Position numbers and translations under genes: made by a program
Notes under the pieces: model-generated
The model's input: only the letters and a program-made list of their open reading frames with translations
Told to the model about the DNA's origin: nothing
The model's database searches: none
NCBI RefSeq assembly: GCF_024218795.1
Contig: NZ_CP100400.1
Span: forward strand, 1,488,001 to 1,552,000
Direction of reading: 5' to 3'
Origin: Halorussus aquaticus
GTDB taxonomy: Archaea > Halobacteriota > Halobacteria > Halobacteriales > Haladaptataceae
Length of the DNA: 64,000 nucleotides
In this document: positions 17,150 through 25,354 of the stretch, piece by piece
How positions within the stretch are numbered: position 1 is the first letter of the stretch
Layout of the letters: every line of letters starts with the position of its first letter

Positions 17150-17782
17150 TCACCGGGTAGACGCACTCGATGCCAGAACGCGCGCGGTGTAGACCTGTTT
17201 CCAGAGCAGCCAACCGCCGAGACTCACCGCGAGCAGTCCGGCGACGGTCACGCCGACCGCGTCCCAGTGCGTGTTCTCCAGCGTACAGGCCAGCGTCTCG
17301 GTCGCGCAGGCCTCGAACAGTCCTCCCTCCACGGCGCTCACGTACACCAGCCACGCGCCCACCGCCGCGGAACCGACTCCGCACGTCGCCTTCGCCGCGC
17401 TTTCCGAGGGTGACGGCGGGTCGGCGAGTATCGCCGCGCGGACCTCCTCGCGCGGCCCGACTCGCTGGGAGAGGACGGCGGACCCGAGCAGGAGCAGCGC
17501 CGCGGGCGCGAGGAAGAGACCGATGGACCACATCCCGACGACCGAGAGTCCGGTCAACAGGAGCGCGGCGACCCAGACGAGTGGCGTCCGGTTCGTCCAC
17601 GCGCCGATTCCACCCGCGAGCGCGAGACCGACCGCGACCAGCACCCAACCGGTGAAGAACACGTCCGCGCGCGGTCCCGCCGAGAGCAGAATCGCGCCAG
17701 CCGCGCTGGCGGAGAGGACCGCGAGCGCGCTCAGCAGGTGACTTGCCCTTTCGACCGACTCGGAGTGGCTCGCCGAGACCAT
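17150..17782 (-). CDS. Membrane protein of unknown function
   Basis: A 210-residue protein with six predicted membrane segments in two groups of four and two, separated by a cytosolic-looking acidic stretch (residues 108-125, GPREEVRAAILADPPSPSES). Two Cys (EACATETLACTLENTHWD) lie in an external-looking loop and could form a disulfide. I recognise no family. It is convergent with the HxlR gene (30 bases between stops). Confidence 0.6.
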   Translation of the reverse strand: MVSASHSESVERASHLLSALAVLSASAAGAILLSAGPRADVFFTGWVLVAVGLALAGGIGAWTNRTPLVWVAALLLTGLSVVGMWSIGLFLAPAALLLLGSAVLSQRVGPREEVRAAILADPPSPSESAAKATCGVGSAAVGAWLVYVSAVEGGLFEACATETLACTLENTHWDAVGVTVAGLLAVSLGGWLLWKQVYTARVLASSASTR

Positions 17783-17923
17783 GAGTTGCCTTGTCGGTTA
17801 TGTAACTAATACGTTCGGTCGACGCGCTCGGCGGTTACTGCTTCACGCCGACTGATACCGGAGATACGGAATCGGGGCCGGAAGCGCCCACCGAGCGAGA
17901 ATCCGGTTAGCCCGAGCGCGGCG

Positions 17924-18571
17924 CTACTGCCGTTCGTTCATCCCGCGAAGCAGGAACTCCTCCAGTTCGTCCGGGTTCGGGATGTTCCGTGCCTTGATGA
18001 CCGTGGCGGCCGTCTTCCCGGCGGTCGCGATCTGGACGTGGCCGATGCCCAGCAGCGTTTCGAGGAAGCCGCGGCTGGCCTCGACGCCCCTCACGTCCCC
18101 GATGAAGGCGTTCCGGCGGCGGTTGCCGAGGAACCGGAACGACTTGATGAACCGATTGCTCGTCACGTAGTAGGTCGTCAGCGAGTTCGCCCAGAACCGC
18201 CAGAGACCGACCGCGAAGACGTACGCGCCGAGCGCCACGCAGGCGAACGGGTAGGCGTACGGAACCTGCGTGCCGACCAGCAGGTAGCCGCCGACCCCCA
18301 GCAGGACGACGCCCGCGAACAGTTTGACGAACGCCACCCGGAGGGTCGGGTGGAACTTGTCTGTCACGGTCTCGCCGTCGTGCATCTGCGGTTCCTCGGG
18401 AGCGACCGTGTGGACGTAGAGACCGCCGACGACCACGAGCGCCCCGAGTGCGAACAGAGGGTACGAGGCCAGACGGTTGTACGGTACTGCGCTCCCGTTG
18501 ACGTACACGCCCGCGGCGACGAACAGGCCACCGAAGAGCGCACTCCAGAGTGCTGGTTTGCCTCTCGCCAT
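17924..18571 (-). CDS. PH-domain (bPH2-like) membrane protein
   Basis: A 215-residue protein. Four hydrophobic segments in the first 125 residues are followed by the bPH2 pattern LTTYYVTSNRFIKSFRFLGNRRRNAFIGDVRGVEASRGFLETLLGIGHVQIATAG. Bacterial and archaeal PH domains of this type occur in membrane proteins of unknown ligand. Its ATG lies two bases after the stop of the PQQ-like protein gene, so the two form an operon. That pairing suggests a surface or membrane complex with the propeller protein. Confidence 0.82.
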   Translation of the reverse strand: MARGKPALWSALFGGLFVAAGVYVNGSAVPYNRLASYPLFALGALVVVGGLYVHTVAPEEPQMHDGETVTDKFHPTLRVAFVKLFAGVVLLGVGGYLLVGTQVPYAYPFACVALGAYVFAVGLWRFWANSLTTYYVTSNRFIKSFRFLGNRRRNAFIGDVRGVEASRGFLETLLGIGHVQIATAGKTAATVIKARNIPNPDELEEFLLRGMNERQ

Positions 18572-18573
18572 CG

Positions 18574-19998
18574 TTAGTTCTCCTTCCGCATCGAGTACAC
18601 CAGTCCGACGACCGACAGGGCGAATCCCGAGACAGTCAACATCCACGTCGAGACGTTCCCGCGCAGGACGCCGTCGCCCGCGACGAACAGTCCCCGTCCA
18701 TCGCTGGCGACCGTCGTGGCGTCGCGCAGTGGGGCCTCCGTGGTCGCCGACGAGGCGGTGGTCGAACGCGGCGTTTCGGTCCGGTCGGTCGTCGCCCGAG
18801 CGGTGGTCGCGCGCTCCGTCCCACCGCCGGTTCCACCGCCGGTTCGCGTGCTCTCGGTCGTCGCCTCTCGGGTCGTCGATTCCGTCGTCTCGACCGTCTT
18901 CTTCCGGCGGTACGCTTTGATACCGTCCTCGTGGAGCGCGTAGTAGTGGGTCGCGCTGGCGTCACCGCCCCAGATGTCGAGGTACTCCTTCTCGGTCTCC
19001 CACGTGACGATGCCGGTGTCGCTCCTCGTTCCGCGGACCGCTTCCTGGTCGCCGAAGTCGGCGACGTAGAAGAGGCGGCCCGCGTCGTAGGTGAGACCGC
19101 CCGCGACTCCCTGTCCCGACTGCCACTTCTGCTCGCCGGTCGCGCGGTCGTGCCCGAAGACGCGCTGGTCGCCTTCGTAGACGACGCGGTCGGCACCGAC
19201 CGCGACCGCGCCCACGCCGTCACCGTCGGAGCGCGCGCTCCACTGCTCGGTCCCGTCGGCGGCGTCGAAGAGCGTGACGCCCGCGACCTCCTCTCCCCGG
19301 AGGTAGTTCGCTGCGAGGTGTCGTCCGTCGGGCGAGAGCGCGAGGTCGGCGTCGACGGCGTACGCGTTCTCGCCGCTCGCTATCGACACCTGCCACTCGG
19401 TCGCGCCCGAATCGGGGTCGAACGCGTAGACCGCGCCCGACGAGGCCTCGCCGCCGGACCGAGCGTAGACGTACTCGCCGACGACCGGCGCGGCGGGGTT
19501 CTCGCCCGACAGCGTCTCGCGCCACTTGGTCTCGCCCGAGTCGAGGTCGATGGCGTAACACTCCCCGTCCTCGGTCACGGCGTAGGCCACGGTTCCGGCG
19601 ACCGTCACGCCGTTCACGTAGGCCGACAGCGACCGATGCCAGTTGTCCGTCATCGACTCGCGGTCGATGCTGTACAGCGACCCGTCTTTGGCACCTGCGG
19701 CGACGTAGGAGTCACTGGCTCCGACGCTCACCATGTCCTTGCCCGTGGCGGTCGTGCCGCGAACCGCTCCGTCGGCGGTATCGAAGGCAGTCACGCTCCC
19801 CGACGTGTCCGCGACGAACACCGCGTTCCCGTGGACGACGCACTCGCCGGGCACGCCCCCGAGAGTCGCCGTCCAGTCTGGGACCGCCTGCGCCGCCAAC
19901 GCCGGAACCGGTCCGACGGCGAGCGCGGCCGTGACCCCCGTCGCGGTGGTCAACAGTTCTCTCCGCGTACACCCGTCCGTATTGACATTAGTTCTCAT
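18574..19998 (-). CDS. Exported PQQ-like beta-propeller protein with C-terminal membrane anchor
   Basis: A 474-residue protein. ATG 19998 gives a signal with paired Arg (CTRRELLTTATGVTAALAVG), probably Tat-type. Residues about 40-360 contain repeated propeller blades of the YAIDLDSGETKW / YAFDPDSGATEW / FGHDRATGEQKW type (PQQ_2 repeats). A Thr-rich linker (about 370-430, probably O-glycosylated) leads to a single membrane helix (VSTWMLTVSGFALSVVGLVY) and a positive tail. It is expected to be anchored outside the cell as a binding or scaffold protein; PQQ binding itself is not implied. Co-transcribed with the PH-domain gene. Confidence 0.87.
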   Translation of the reverse strand: MRTNVNTDGCTRRELLTTATGVTAALAVGPVPALAAQAVPDWTATLGGVPGECVVHGNAVFVADTSGSVTAFDTADGAVRGTTATGKDMVSVGASDSYVAAGAKDGSLYSIDRESMTDNWHRSLSAYVNGVTVAGTVAYAVTEDGECYAIDLDSGETKWRETLSGENPAAPVVGEYVYARSGGEASSGAVYAFDPDSGATEWQVSIASGENAYAVDADLALSPDGRHLAANYLRGEEVAGVTLFDAADGTEQWSARSDGDGVGAVAVGADRVVYEGDQRVFGHDRATGEQKWQSGQGVAGGLTYDAGRLFYVADFGDQEAVRGTRSDTGIVTWETEKEYLDIWGGDASATHYYALHEDGIKAYRRKKTVETTESTTREATTESTRTGGGTGGGTERATTARATTDRTETPRSTTASSATTEAPLRDATTVASDGRGLFVAGDGVLRGNVSTWMLTVSGFALSVVGLVYSMRKEN

Positions 19999-20284
19999 AA
20001 ATATCGAACCGTCGCACTGTCCGCACGCCCGACAGTATTCCTCGTGGACCGTCCTAATAGCTGCATTACGATTGTAGCTCCCGACGCCATCGACTCGCTT
20101 CCGGCGATAGCGACGATAGCAATGTACTTCCAACCGTGGCAAAGGAGGCTTCTGATAAGAAGGTTACTGTATACGCAAACAAATAGTACAGGATATTATG
20201 ACAGTTTCGGGGGGGAAGATACGTCGCGCGAACCGCCCTCCGCCGAGCGTAGCTTTACATCCGAAGACGGGACGAATTCCGCCG

Positions 20285-20863
20285 ATGGGACACCGCGCAC
20301 TCCTCGCGTACCGCCGCGAGGGCGACGACACCGACTCGACCGACGCTTCCGACGACGGACCGGCCACCTACGACCTCCACCGTTCGCACTGGGGCGGTGC
20401 CGACTTCGCGCTCGCGGGCCGACTCTCGGCGAAGTCGCCCTACGCCGCCGACACCCCGTTCGCCGTGGACCCGTCTCCAGTTGCCACCGACCGCTCGCTG
20501 GCCGACATCGCCGCGAACTCCCTCGACTTCCTCCACCACGAGGCGTTCTACCGGATCGAACTCGACTACGAGATGACGGCGTTCCACGTCCTCTGGTTCG
20601 GTCTCGAAGCCGACAGCGACACCGTCGAGCGGAGCGAGACGGTCGGTCACGGCGCGCTGGTCGAGGTCCACCCGGAGGGGGACGACTCCTTCCCGCAGTG
20701 GTTCCGGGGAACGAAAGCGGTCGTCGGCGACGCGGTGGACTGGGGTGCGCTCTCTCCCGAGGCGGCGACCGAGTACCTCGCCCGGCGCGTCGAGACGCGG
20801 GCCGACGACCGGACGGTGATAGCTCCCGACCGAGCGTCGGACGGCGGACCGGTGGACGACTGA
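20285..20863 (+). CDS. DUF6735 family haloarchaeal protein
   Basis: A 192-residue protein with the opening MGHRALLAYRREG and the block YDLHRSHWGGADF, characteristic of a haloarchaea-specific family (DUF6735 as I recall it). Further conserved patches are SLDFLHHEAFYRIELDY and FHVLWFGLEAD. It is soluble and acidic with no Cys; a C-terminal block FRGTKAVVGDAVDWGALS precedes a variable tail. Function unknown. The 286-base gap upstream is AT-rich and holds promoter-like sequence for both flanking genes but no recognisable gene. Confidence 0.75.
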   Translation: MGHRALLAYRREGDDTDSTDASDDGPATYDLHRSHWGGADFALAGRLSAKSPYAADTPFAVDPSPVATDRSLADIAANSLDFLHHEAFYRIELDYEMTAFHVLWFGLEADSDTVERSETVGHGALVEVHPEGDDSFPQWFRGTKAVVGDAVDWGALSPEAATEYLARRVETRADDRTVIAPDRASDGGPVDD

Positions 20864-20968
20864 CTCCGCCAAACCGTCGGACGGCGGACTCCTCGACCGG
20901 CGACCGCGCGGTACGCTCGGCGGGGCGACGCGGGCCGCTTTAGTGCGTTCGCCGCCTACGCGGACCCA

Positions 20969-21703
20969 GTGACAATCGCAGACGGCGACTCCGCCACCCT
21001 CCACCGCCCGGACCCCGAGACGGCCCGCGACCGCGTCGCCGCGGCCGTCGCCGCCGAGAACCTCGTGACCGTCTTCGGTCGGTGTACCGTCGAGTACGAG
21101 GGCCGGGCCGCCAGCACGCTCGGTCCCGGCGACCGACTGGTCGTCCTCAAGCCCGACGGCACCGCGCTGGTCCACACCGACGAGGGCCAGAAGCCGGTCA
21201 ACTGGCAACCGCCGGGGTGTACCCACGAGGCGAGCGTCGCCGACGGCGAGTTCCGGATTCTCAGTCGCCGGGCCTCGCCCGAGGAGCGACTGGTCGTGGC
21301 GTTCGAGCGGGTCGAACAGCTATCCACGTTCGACGTGACCGACCGGAACGACCTCGCGCTCCAAGGCACCGAGGAGGACCTCCGCCAGCGCGTCCTCGAC
21401 GACCCCGACCTCGTGGAAGCCGGGTTCCGACCGCTCGCCACGGAGCGCGAGACGCCCGCCGGGGCGGTGGACATCTACGGGAAAGACCGCGACGGCGCGA
21501 CGGTCGTGGTGGAACTCAAGCGCAAGCGCGTCGGCCCGGACGCGGCGGGTCAGCTATCGCGGTACGTCGAGGCGCTGGACCGCGAACTCCACGCCGACGC
21601 CGAGATTCGCGGTTTTCTGGTCGCGCCCTCGGTGACCGAACGCGCCCGAGAACTGCTGGCCGAGAAGGGGTTGGAGTTCGTCTCGCTCGGTCCGCCGGAG
21701 TGA
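20969..21703 (+). CDS. nucS: Endonuclease NucS
   Basis: A 244-residue protein with GTG start at 20969. The N-terminal beta-rich DNA-binding half contains GRCTVEYEGRAAS and KPVNWQPPGC. The C-terminal RecB-like nuclease core shows GAVDIYGKDRDGATVVVELKRKRVGPDAAGQLSRYV, giving the Asp, Glu-x-Lys and Gln-x3-Tyr catalytic residues. NucS (EndoMS) cuts mismatched or branched DNA and associates with PCNA. This window also encodes MutS and a PCNA-like clamp, so two mismatch-handling systems co-occur. I see no clear PIP box at the very C-terminus (SLGPPE). Confidence 0.92.
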   Translation: MTIADGDSATLHRPDPETARDRVAAAVAAENLVTVFGRCTVEYEGRAASTLGPGDRLVVLKPDGTALVHTDEGQKPVNWQPPGCTHEASVADGEFRILSRRASPEERLVVAFERVEQLSTFDVTDRNDLALQGTEEDLRQRVLDDPDLVEAGFRPLATERETPAGAVDIYGKDRDGATVVVELKRKRVGPDAAGQLSRYVEALDRELHADAEIRGFLVAPSVTERARELLAEKGLEFVSLGPPE

Positions 21704-21709
21704 CGCCGC

Positions 21710-22504
21710 TCAGGTCGAGAACTCCTCGGCGTCGAGGGGCGTGGCGGTCCGCCAGTAGTGGTCGAGGGTGTCCTGCGCCCACGAACGCACCGCCCGGTCG
21801 TCGGTGTCCACCGACGCCTGCAGGACGCCGTTCTCGTCGCGCAACAGCAGGTGGACCGCGTCGTCGGCGACCGTCACCGCGAGCGGAATCCCCTCCTCGC
21901 GGACGCGTATCTCCGCGCCGTCGGCGTCGAGCAGCGACGCGAACTGTTCGCGCAACCCCGAGTCGTCGGCGAGCGCGTCGATGGCGTTGCGCGAGAGGAC
22001 GCCCCGGAACGTCGCGTCGCCAGCGACGGTCCGGTCGCGAATCAGTCCGAGGCTCTGCTCGTTGAACGCGTGGGAGAACGCCCGGACCTCCTCCGCGTCC
22101 CCGAGCAGGTCGAGGACCCGCTGGACCGGCGCGTTCGGCCGCATCTGGCTCGGAACGGTGATGGTGGCGTCGGCGAGTCGCCGGAGGTCGAAGTCCATCG
22201 CATGGGTCGGCAGGTAGCGCACGATGTCGCGGAGGTCGCCCTCGATTTCGAGAATCTCCAGCAGGTCGGTGAACCCCTCGGCGACGAGTCGCCCGGTCGC
22301 AGTCGCCGCGTACTCGCCGTCTTCGCGGCGAATCCACGACCGCTCCTCGAAGTCGCCGAGGATGCGACCGAGGGTCGCCTGCGACGCCCCGGTGGCCGCC
22401 GCGAGGTCGCTCCGCGTGCGTCGGTCGGCGGCGAGCAGGCGCAGCACTTCGACTCGATTGGGCGAGAGCGCGAGGAACTCGATTTCCTCCAGCGCGGACT
22501 CCAT
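21710..22504 (-). CDS. ArsR/MarR-type winged-helix regulator with MtrR-like C-terminal domain
   Basis: A 264-residue protein. Residues 6-75 form a winged helix (LALSPNRVEVLRLLAADRRTRSDLAAATGASQATLGRILGDFEERSW), followed by a long C-terminal domain of the kind seen in haloarchaeal DUF1724-like regulators (MRPNAPVQRVLDLLGDAEEVRAFSHAFNEQSL). The C-terminal domain probably senses a ligand. It is divergent from an EamA transporter, and the 200-base gap holds GTGAAA/TTTCAC palindromes that are good operator candidates, so it likely controls that exporter (inference). Confidence 0.82.
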   Translation of the reverse strand: MESALEEIEFLALSPNRVEVLRLLAADRRTRSDLAAATGASQATLGRILGDFEERSWIRREDGEYAATATGRLVAEGFTDLLEILEIEGDLRDIVRYLPTHAMDFDLRRLADATITVPSQMRPNAPVQRVLDLLGDAEEVRAFSHAFNEQSLGLIRDRTVAGDATFRGVLSRNAIDALADDSGLREQFASLLDADGAEIRVREEGIPLAVTVADDAVHLLLRDENGVLQASVDTDDRAVRSWAQDTLDHYWRTATPLDAEEFST

Positions 22505-22544
22505 GACCGACAGTCGAACCGCTCGCGGTAAATCGCTTTCGTAC

Positions 22545-22623
22545 CGTGAAACGATTTCACGCCTCGACCGACGTCCGCCGACTCACCGCCGTTTCTTACC
22601 GTGAAATAGTTTCTAAATGAAAC
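22545..22623. promoter_or_regulatory. Repeated palindromic operators between regulator and EamA exporter
   Basis: A perfect 7-bp inverted repeat CGTGAAA-N3-TTTCACG lies at 22545-22561. A related box, TACCGTGAAA followed three bases later by TTTC, begins at 22597, exactly 55 bases after the first TACCGTGAAA (22542). An overlapping inverted repeat GTTTC-N5-GAAAC lies at 22609-22623. They fill the divergent promoter region and are likely binding sites for the regulator encoded at 21710-22504. Confidence 0.65.
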
Positions 22624-22651
22624 TATAACCCCGGCGCTCCTACCGTGTCGT

Positions 22652-22720
22652 ATGATTCGTTCTCTCGACGCGCCGCACCTCGCAGGTCCGGCGCACGCGA
22701 TACGCGAGGAGGCGGCGTGA
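22652..22720 (+). CDS. Possible 22-residue leader peptide upstream of EamA gene
   Basis: A short frame, ATG 22652 to TGA 22720, encodes 22 residues (MIRSLDAPHLAG then PAHAIREEAA). Its stop overlaps the proposed GTG start of the EamA gene as GTGA, and a GGAGG Shine-Dalgarno-like stretch lies within its end. This arrangement suits a translated leader coupled to the transporter. It may instead be a chance frame; there is no independent support such as conservation. Confidence 0.3.
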   Translation: MIRSLDAPHLAGPAHAIREEAA

Positions 22721-23703
22721 CCGTGGTCGAACGCCGCACGCTCGTCTTCTTCGCAGTCGCCAGCGTCCTCTTCGGCGGCACGTTCGTCGCCGCGAAGGCC
22801 GGTCTCGCTTACTTCCCGCCCCTGCTGTTCGTGGCGCTCCGGTTCGACGTCGCGGCCGCGGCGCTGCTGGGGTACGCGGCGCTCACGACCTCGCGCGAGG
22901 ACCTGCTCCCCCGGACCCGCGGTGACGCCGCGGGCATCCTCGCGACCGGGATTCTGGCCATCGGACTGACGAACGCCCTGCTGTTCGTCGGTCAGCAGTA
23001 CGCCTCCAGCGCCGTCGCCTCCATCGTCTTCAGTCTGAACCCCATCCTGACGCCGGTGTTCGCGGCCGTCCTGCTCTCGGACGAGCGCCTCTCGGCGCGC
23101 GGGGCCGCGGGGATGCTCCTCGGTCTCGTCGGCGTCGGTCTGGTCGTCAGCCCCGACCCCGCGAACCTGCTCGGCGGCGACGCGGTCGGCAAGGCGATTC
23201 TGTTCGCGGGCGCGGTGAGCGGCGCGCTGGGGAGCGTCCTCATCCGGTGGGCCGACGGCGACCTGTCGAGTACGGTCCGCACCGCGTGGGGCCTGCCCTT
23301 CGGTGCGCTGCTCTGTCACCTCCTGAGTTGGTCGGCCGGGGAGTCGGCCGCGTCCATCTCGTGGACGCCGGAGGCGCTGGCCGCGCTCGGGTACGTCGCT
23401 CTCTTCGCCGGTGCGCTGGCGTACATCGCCTACTTCGGACTCCTCGACGTCACCGGCGCGATTCGGGCGAACCTCGTCTTCTACCTCGTGCCGGTCGTGG
23501 CGTCGCTGGGCGGGTGGGCGTTGCTCGGCGAGGACATCTCGGCGCTCGCGGTCGGCGGGTTCCTCACCATCTTCGCCGGGTTCGCGGTAATCGGCAGCGA
23601 GTCGATAGACGTGCGGGGGCGCTTCCGGTCTCCGTCCGCGGAGCGCGCGCTGACCGACGGCGGGCGACCGACCGACGAGCAGTACGGTTGCGAGTCCGAC
23701 TGA
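22717..23703 (+). CDS. EamA/DMT superfamily transporter
   Basis: A 328-residue protein from GTG 22717, chosen for the GGAGG about five bases upstream; a GTG at 22645 would add 24 Arg-rich residues. Ten membrane segments form two EamA repeats: FGGTFVAAKAGLAYFPPLLFVALRF opens the first, and GALGSVLIRWADGD opens the second. DMT exporters move metabolites, amino acids or drugs out of the cell. The C-terminal 35 residues are a charged tail. Probably controlled by the divergent winged-helix regulator at 21710. Confidence 0.88.
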   Translation: MTVVERRTLVFFAVASVLFGGTFVAAKAGLAYFPPLLFVALRFDVAAAALLGYAALTTSREDLLPRTRGDAAGILATGILAIGLTNALLFVGQQYASSAVASIVFSLNPILTPVFAAVLLSDERLSARGAAGMLLGLVGVGLVVSPDPANLLGGDAVGKAILFAGAVSGALGSVLIRWADGDLSSTVRTAWGLPFGALLCHLLSWSAGESAASISWTPEALAALGYVALFAGALAYIAYFGLLDVTGAIRANLVFYLVPVVASLGGWALLGEDISALAVGGFLTIFAGFAVIGSESIDVRGRFRSPSAERALTDGGRPTDEQYGCESD

Positions 23704-23812
23704 CCGACCGGGTCACTCGACTTCGGACTTCGGTTCCGGTACGCCGAACCGGACTTCGTGGTACGGGAGGTCGCCTGCTCACTATCGGACGTGCGACGCC
23801 CGCCGCTGCGAG

Positions 23813-24382
23813 TCAGAAGTTGGTCACCTTCGACTGAATTCGGCCGTCGTCCACCGCTGGCGTCTCCTCCTCTGCGTCCCGGAAGTACCGGGCCAACTCG
23901 TCCAACCCGACCTCGTCGCTCTCGTGGAGATACGCGACCTCGGTGAGCGACAGGTCTTCGCCCCGTTCCAGTTTGTGGCGCAACTGTTCGGCGGTCAGCG
24001 ACTGGAACGTCAGGTCGAGGTCCACGGTGGCGACCCGGTCGTCGTTCACTTCCGCGAGGTTGACCGCCTCGTTGAGCACCGTCTCGAACTCGAGGTCCGT
24101 GTCCTTCGTCGCCCGGTAGAGGAAGGCGACCCCAGACACCAGCGCGTCGAACGCCTCCGTCCCGTCGATGTCGCCGAGTCGCTTCTCGGTGACGAGTTCG
24201 CGGTCTCGCTCCGAGAGGTGCTCGACGAGTACCTCGAAGTCCAGCAGCGCGTGGTAGATCCGCTCCCGGATGCGGCCCCGAGCGTTCCGCTCGGACTGGA
24301 CGCTCGCGTGGTCGGCCTCCCCGCGGAGGTACGCTCTGTCGGCCCGACTCAGGATGCCACGGTCCCGCTCGTCCTCGGTCAT
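23813..24382 (-). CDS. Conserved haloarchaeal soluble protein (unknown function)
   Basis: A 189-residue protein from ATG 24382 (MTEDERDRGILSRADRAYLRGEA). It is charged, helical and without Cys. Its N-terminal third (SERNARGRIRERIYHALLDFEVLVEHLSERDRELV) is typical of a family I recall as common in haloarchaeal chromosomes and viruses, of unknown role. The rest contains another conserved-looking helix pair (LTAEQLRHKLERGEDLSLTEVAYLHESDEV). The upstream region has a good TATA-like stretch (ATTTATATAG at about 24413-24422). It is divergent from the PCNA-like gene. Confidence 0.7.
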   Translation of the reverse strand: MTEDERDRGILSRADRAYLRGEADHASVQSERNARGRIRERIYHALLDFEVLVEHLSERDRELVTEKRLGDIDGTEAFDALVSGVAFLYRATKDTDLEFETVLNEAVNLAEVNDDRVATVDLDLTFQSLTAEQLRHKLERGEDLSLTEVAYLHESDEVGLDELARYFRDAEEETPAVDDGRIQSKVTNF

Positions 24383-24502
24383 AATCTGATATGGGTTATG
24401 ATGTGCGTTTACCATTTATATAGATAATGGATTTTGGATTATGTCCGGCACACTCGGCAAAACGCTTATAGGTTCCGTCGATGATGGTTCCGACGCGACA
24501 CA

Positions 24503-25300
24503 ATGAGCGAGTCCGTCTCAGACGCCGACGCCCCCGAGGCATCGACCCGGTCGTTCCAAGCGACTGTCAACGCCGACGCGATTCAGACCGCCGTCGACCT
24601 CGTCGCCGCGCTCCTCGACGAGTGTCACCTCTCGTTCGACGAGGACGGCGTCCGGATGTGGGGGATGGACCCGGCGACGGTGGCGTCTGTCGACCTCACC
24701 TTGGAGCGGGCGGCGTTCGACGACTACGAGGCGACCGGCGTCCGGAGCGGCGTCGACCTCTCCCGACTCGGCGACGTCGTGGGAATGGCCGACCGCGGCC
24801 AGTCGGTTCACCTCGCACTCGACCACGAGACCCGCACGCTGGAGATTCGGTTCGGCGGTCTCGAGTACGCGCTGGCGCTTATCGACCCGGAGACGATTCG
24901 ACGGCCCCCGGACCGGCCCAGCGAGAACTTCGACTTCGAAGGTGGCGTCGTCGCCGACGCCGACGACTTCGACTGGGCCGTCCGGGCCGCGGACATGGTT
25001 TCGGACCACCTCGCCCTCGGTATCGACGCCGAGGAGGACGCCTTCTTCGTCGAGGCCGAGGGCGACACCGACGACGTGTCGCTCGTACTGACGGCCGACG
25101 ACCTCGTCGAGGTGAGGTCCGCGGAGGTCCGGTCGCTGTTCTCGCTCGACTACCTCTCGGTCATCGGCCGCGCGATGCCCTCGGACCTCGACGTCGACCT
25201 CCGACTCGGGACCGAACAGCCAGTCGCCATCGAGTACGAGTTCGCCGACGAGGCGGGGTCGGTAGCGTACTTCGTCGCGCCACGCATCTCTCGGCAGTGA
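24503..25300 (+). CDS. DNA polymerase sliding clamp (PCNA), divergent form
   Basis: A 265-residue protein; PCNA is usually about 247. It keeps the clamp pattern: AIQTAVDLVAALLDECHLSFDEDGVRMWGMDPATVASVDLTLERAAFDDY, SRLGDVVGMADRGQSVHLALD, then the second-domain AADMVSDHLALGIDAEEDAFFVEAEGDTDDV and the end YFVAPRISRQ. It forms trimeric rings that tether polymerases and repair enzymes. Differences from the usual haloarchaeal PCNA are an 18-residue N-terminal extension in place of MFKAIVSA and a shorter interdomain connector region. It may be the main clamp or a second paralogue. A TATA-like CTTATAGG lies about 30 bases upstream of the ATG. Confidence 0.9.
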   Translation: MSESVSDADAPEASTRSFQATVNADAIQTAVDLVAALLDECHLSFDEDGVRMWGMDPATVASVDLTLERAAFDDYEATGVRSGVDLSRLGDVVGMADRGQSVHLALDHETRTLEIRFGGLEYALALIDPETIRRPPDRPSENFDFEGGVVADADDFDWAVRAADMVSDHLALGIDAEEDAFFVEAEGDTDDVSLVLTADDLVEVRSAEVRSLFSLDYLSVIGRAMPSDLDVDLRLGTEQPVAIEYEFADEAGSVAYFVAPRISRQ

Positions 25301-25354
25301 CCACGGCAGTCGGCGCTACTGCACCTCTGTCTGACCTCTGGAAAACGAGATTAC

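Noticed and set aside
19999-20142. Upstream extension of the propeller protein with a C-x2-C-x2-C-like stretch (CRACGQCDG)
   Set aside because: The Tat-like signal at ATG 19998 marks the real N-terminus; the extension is probably non-coding.
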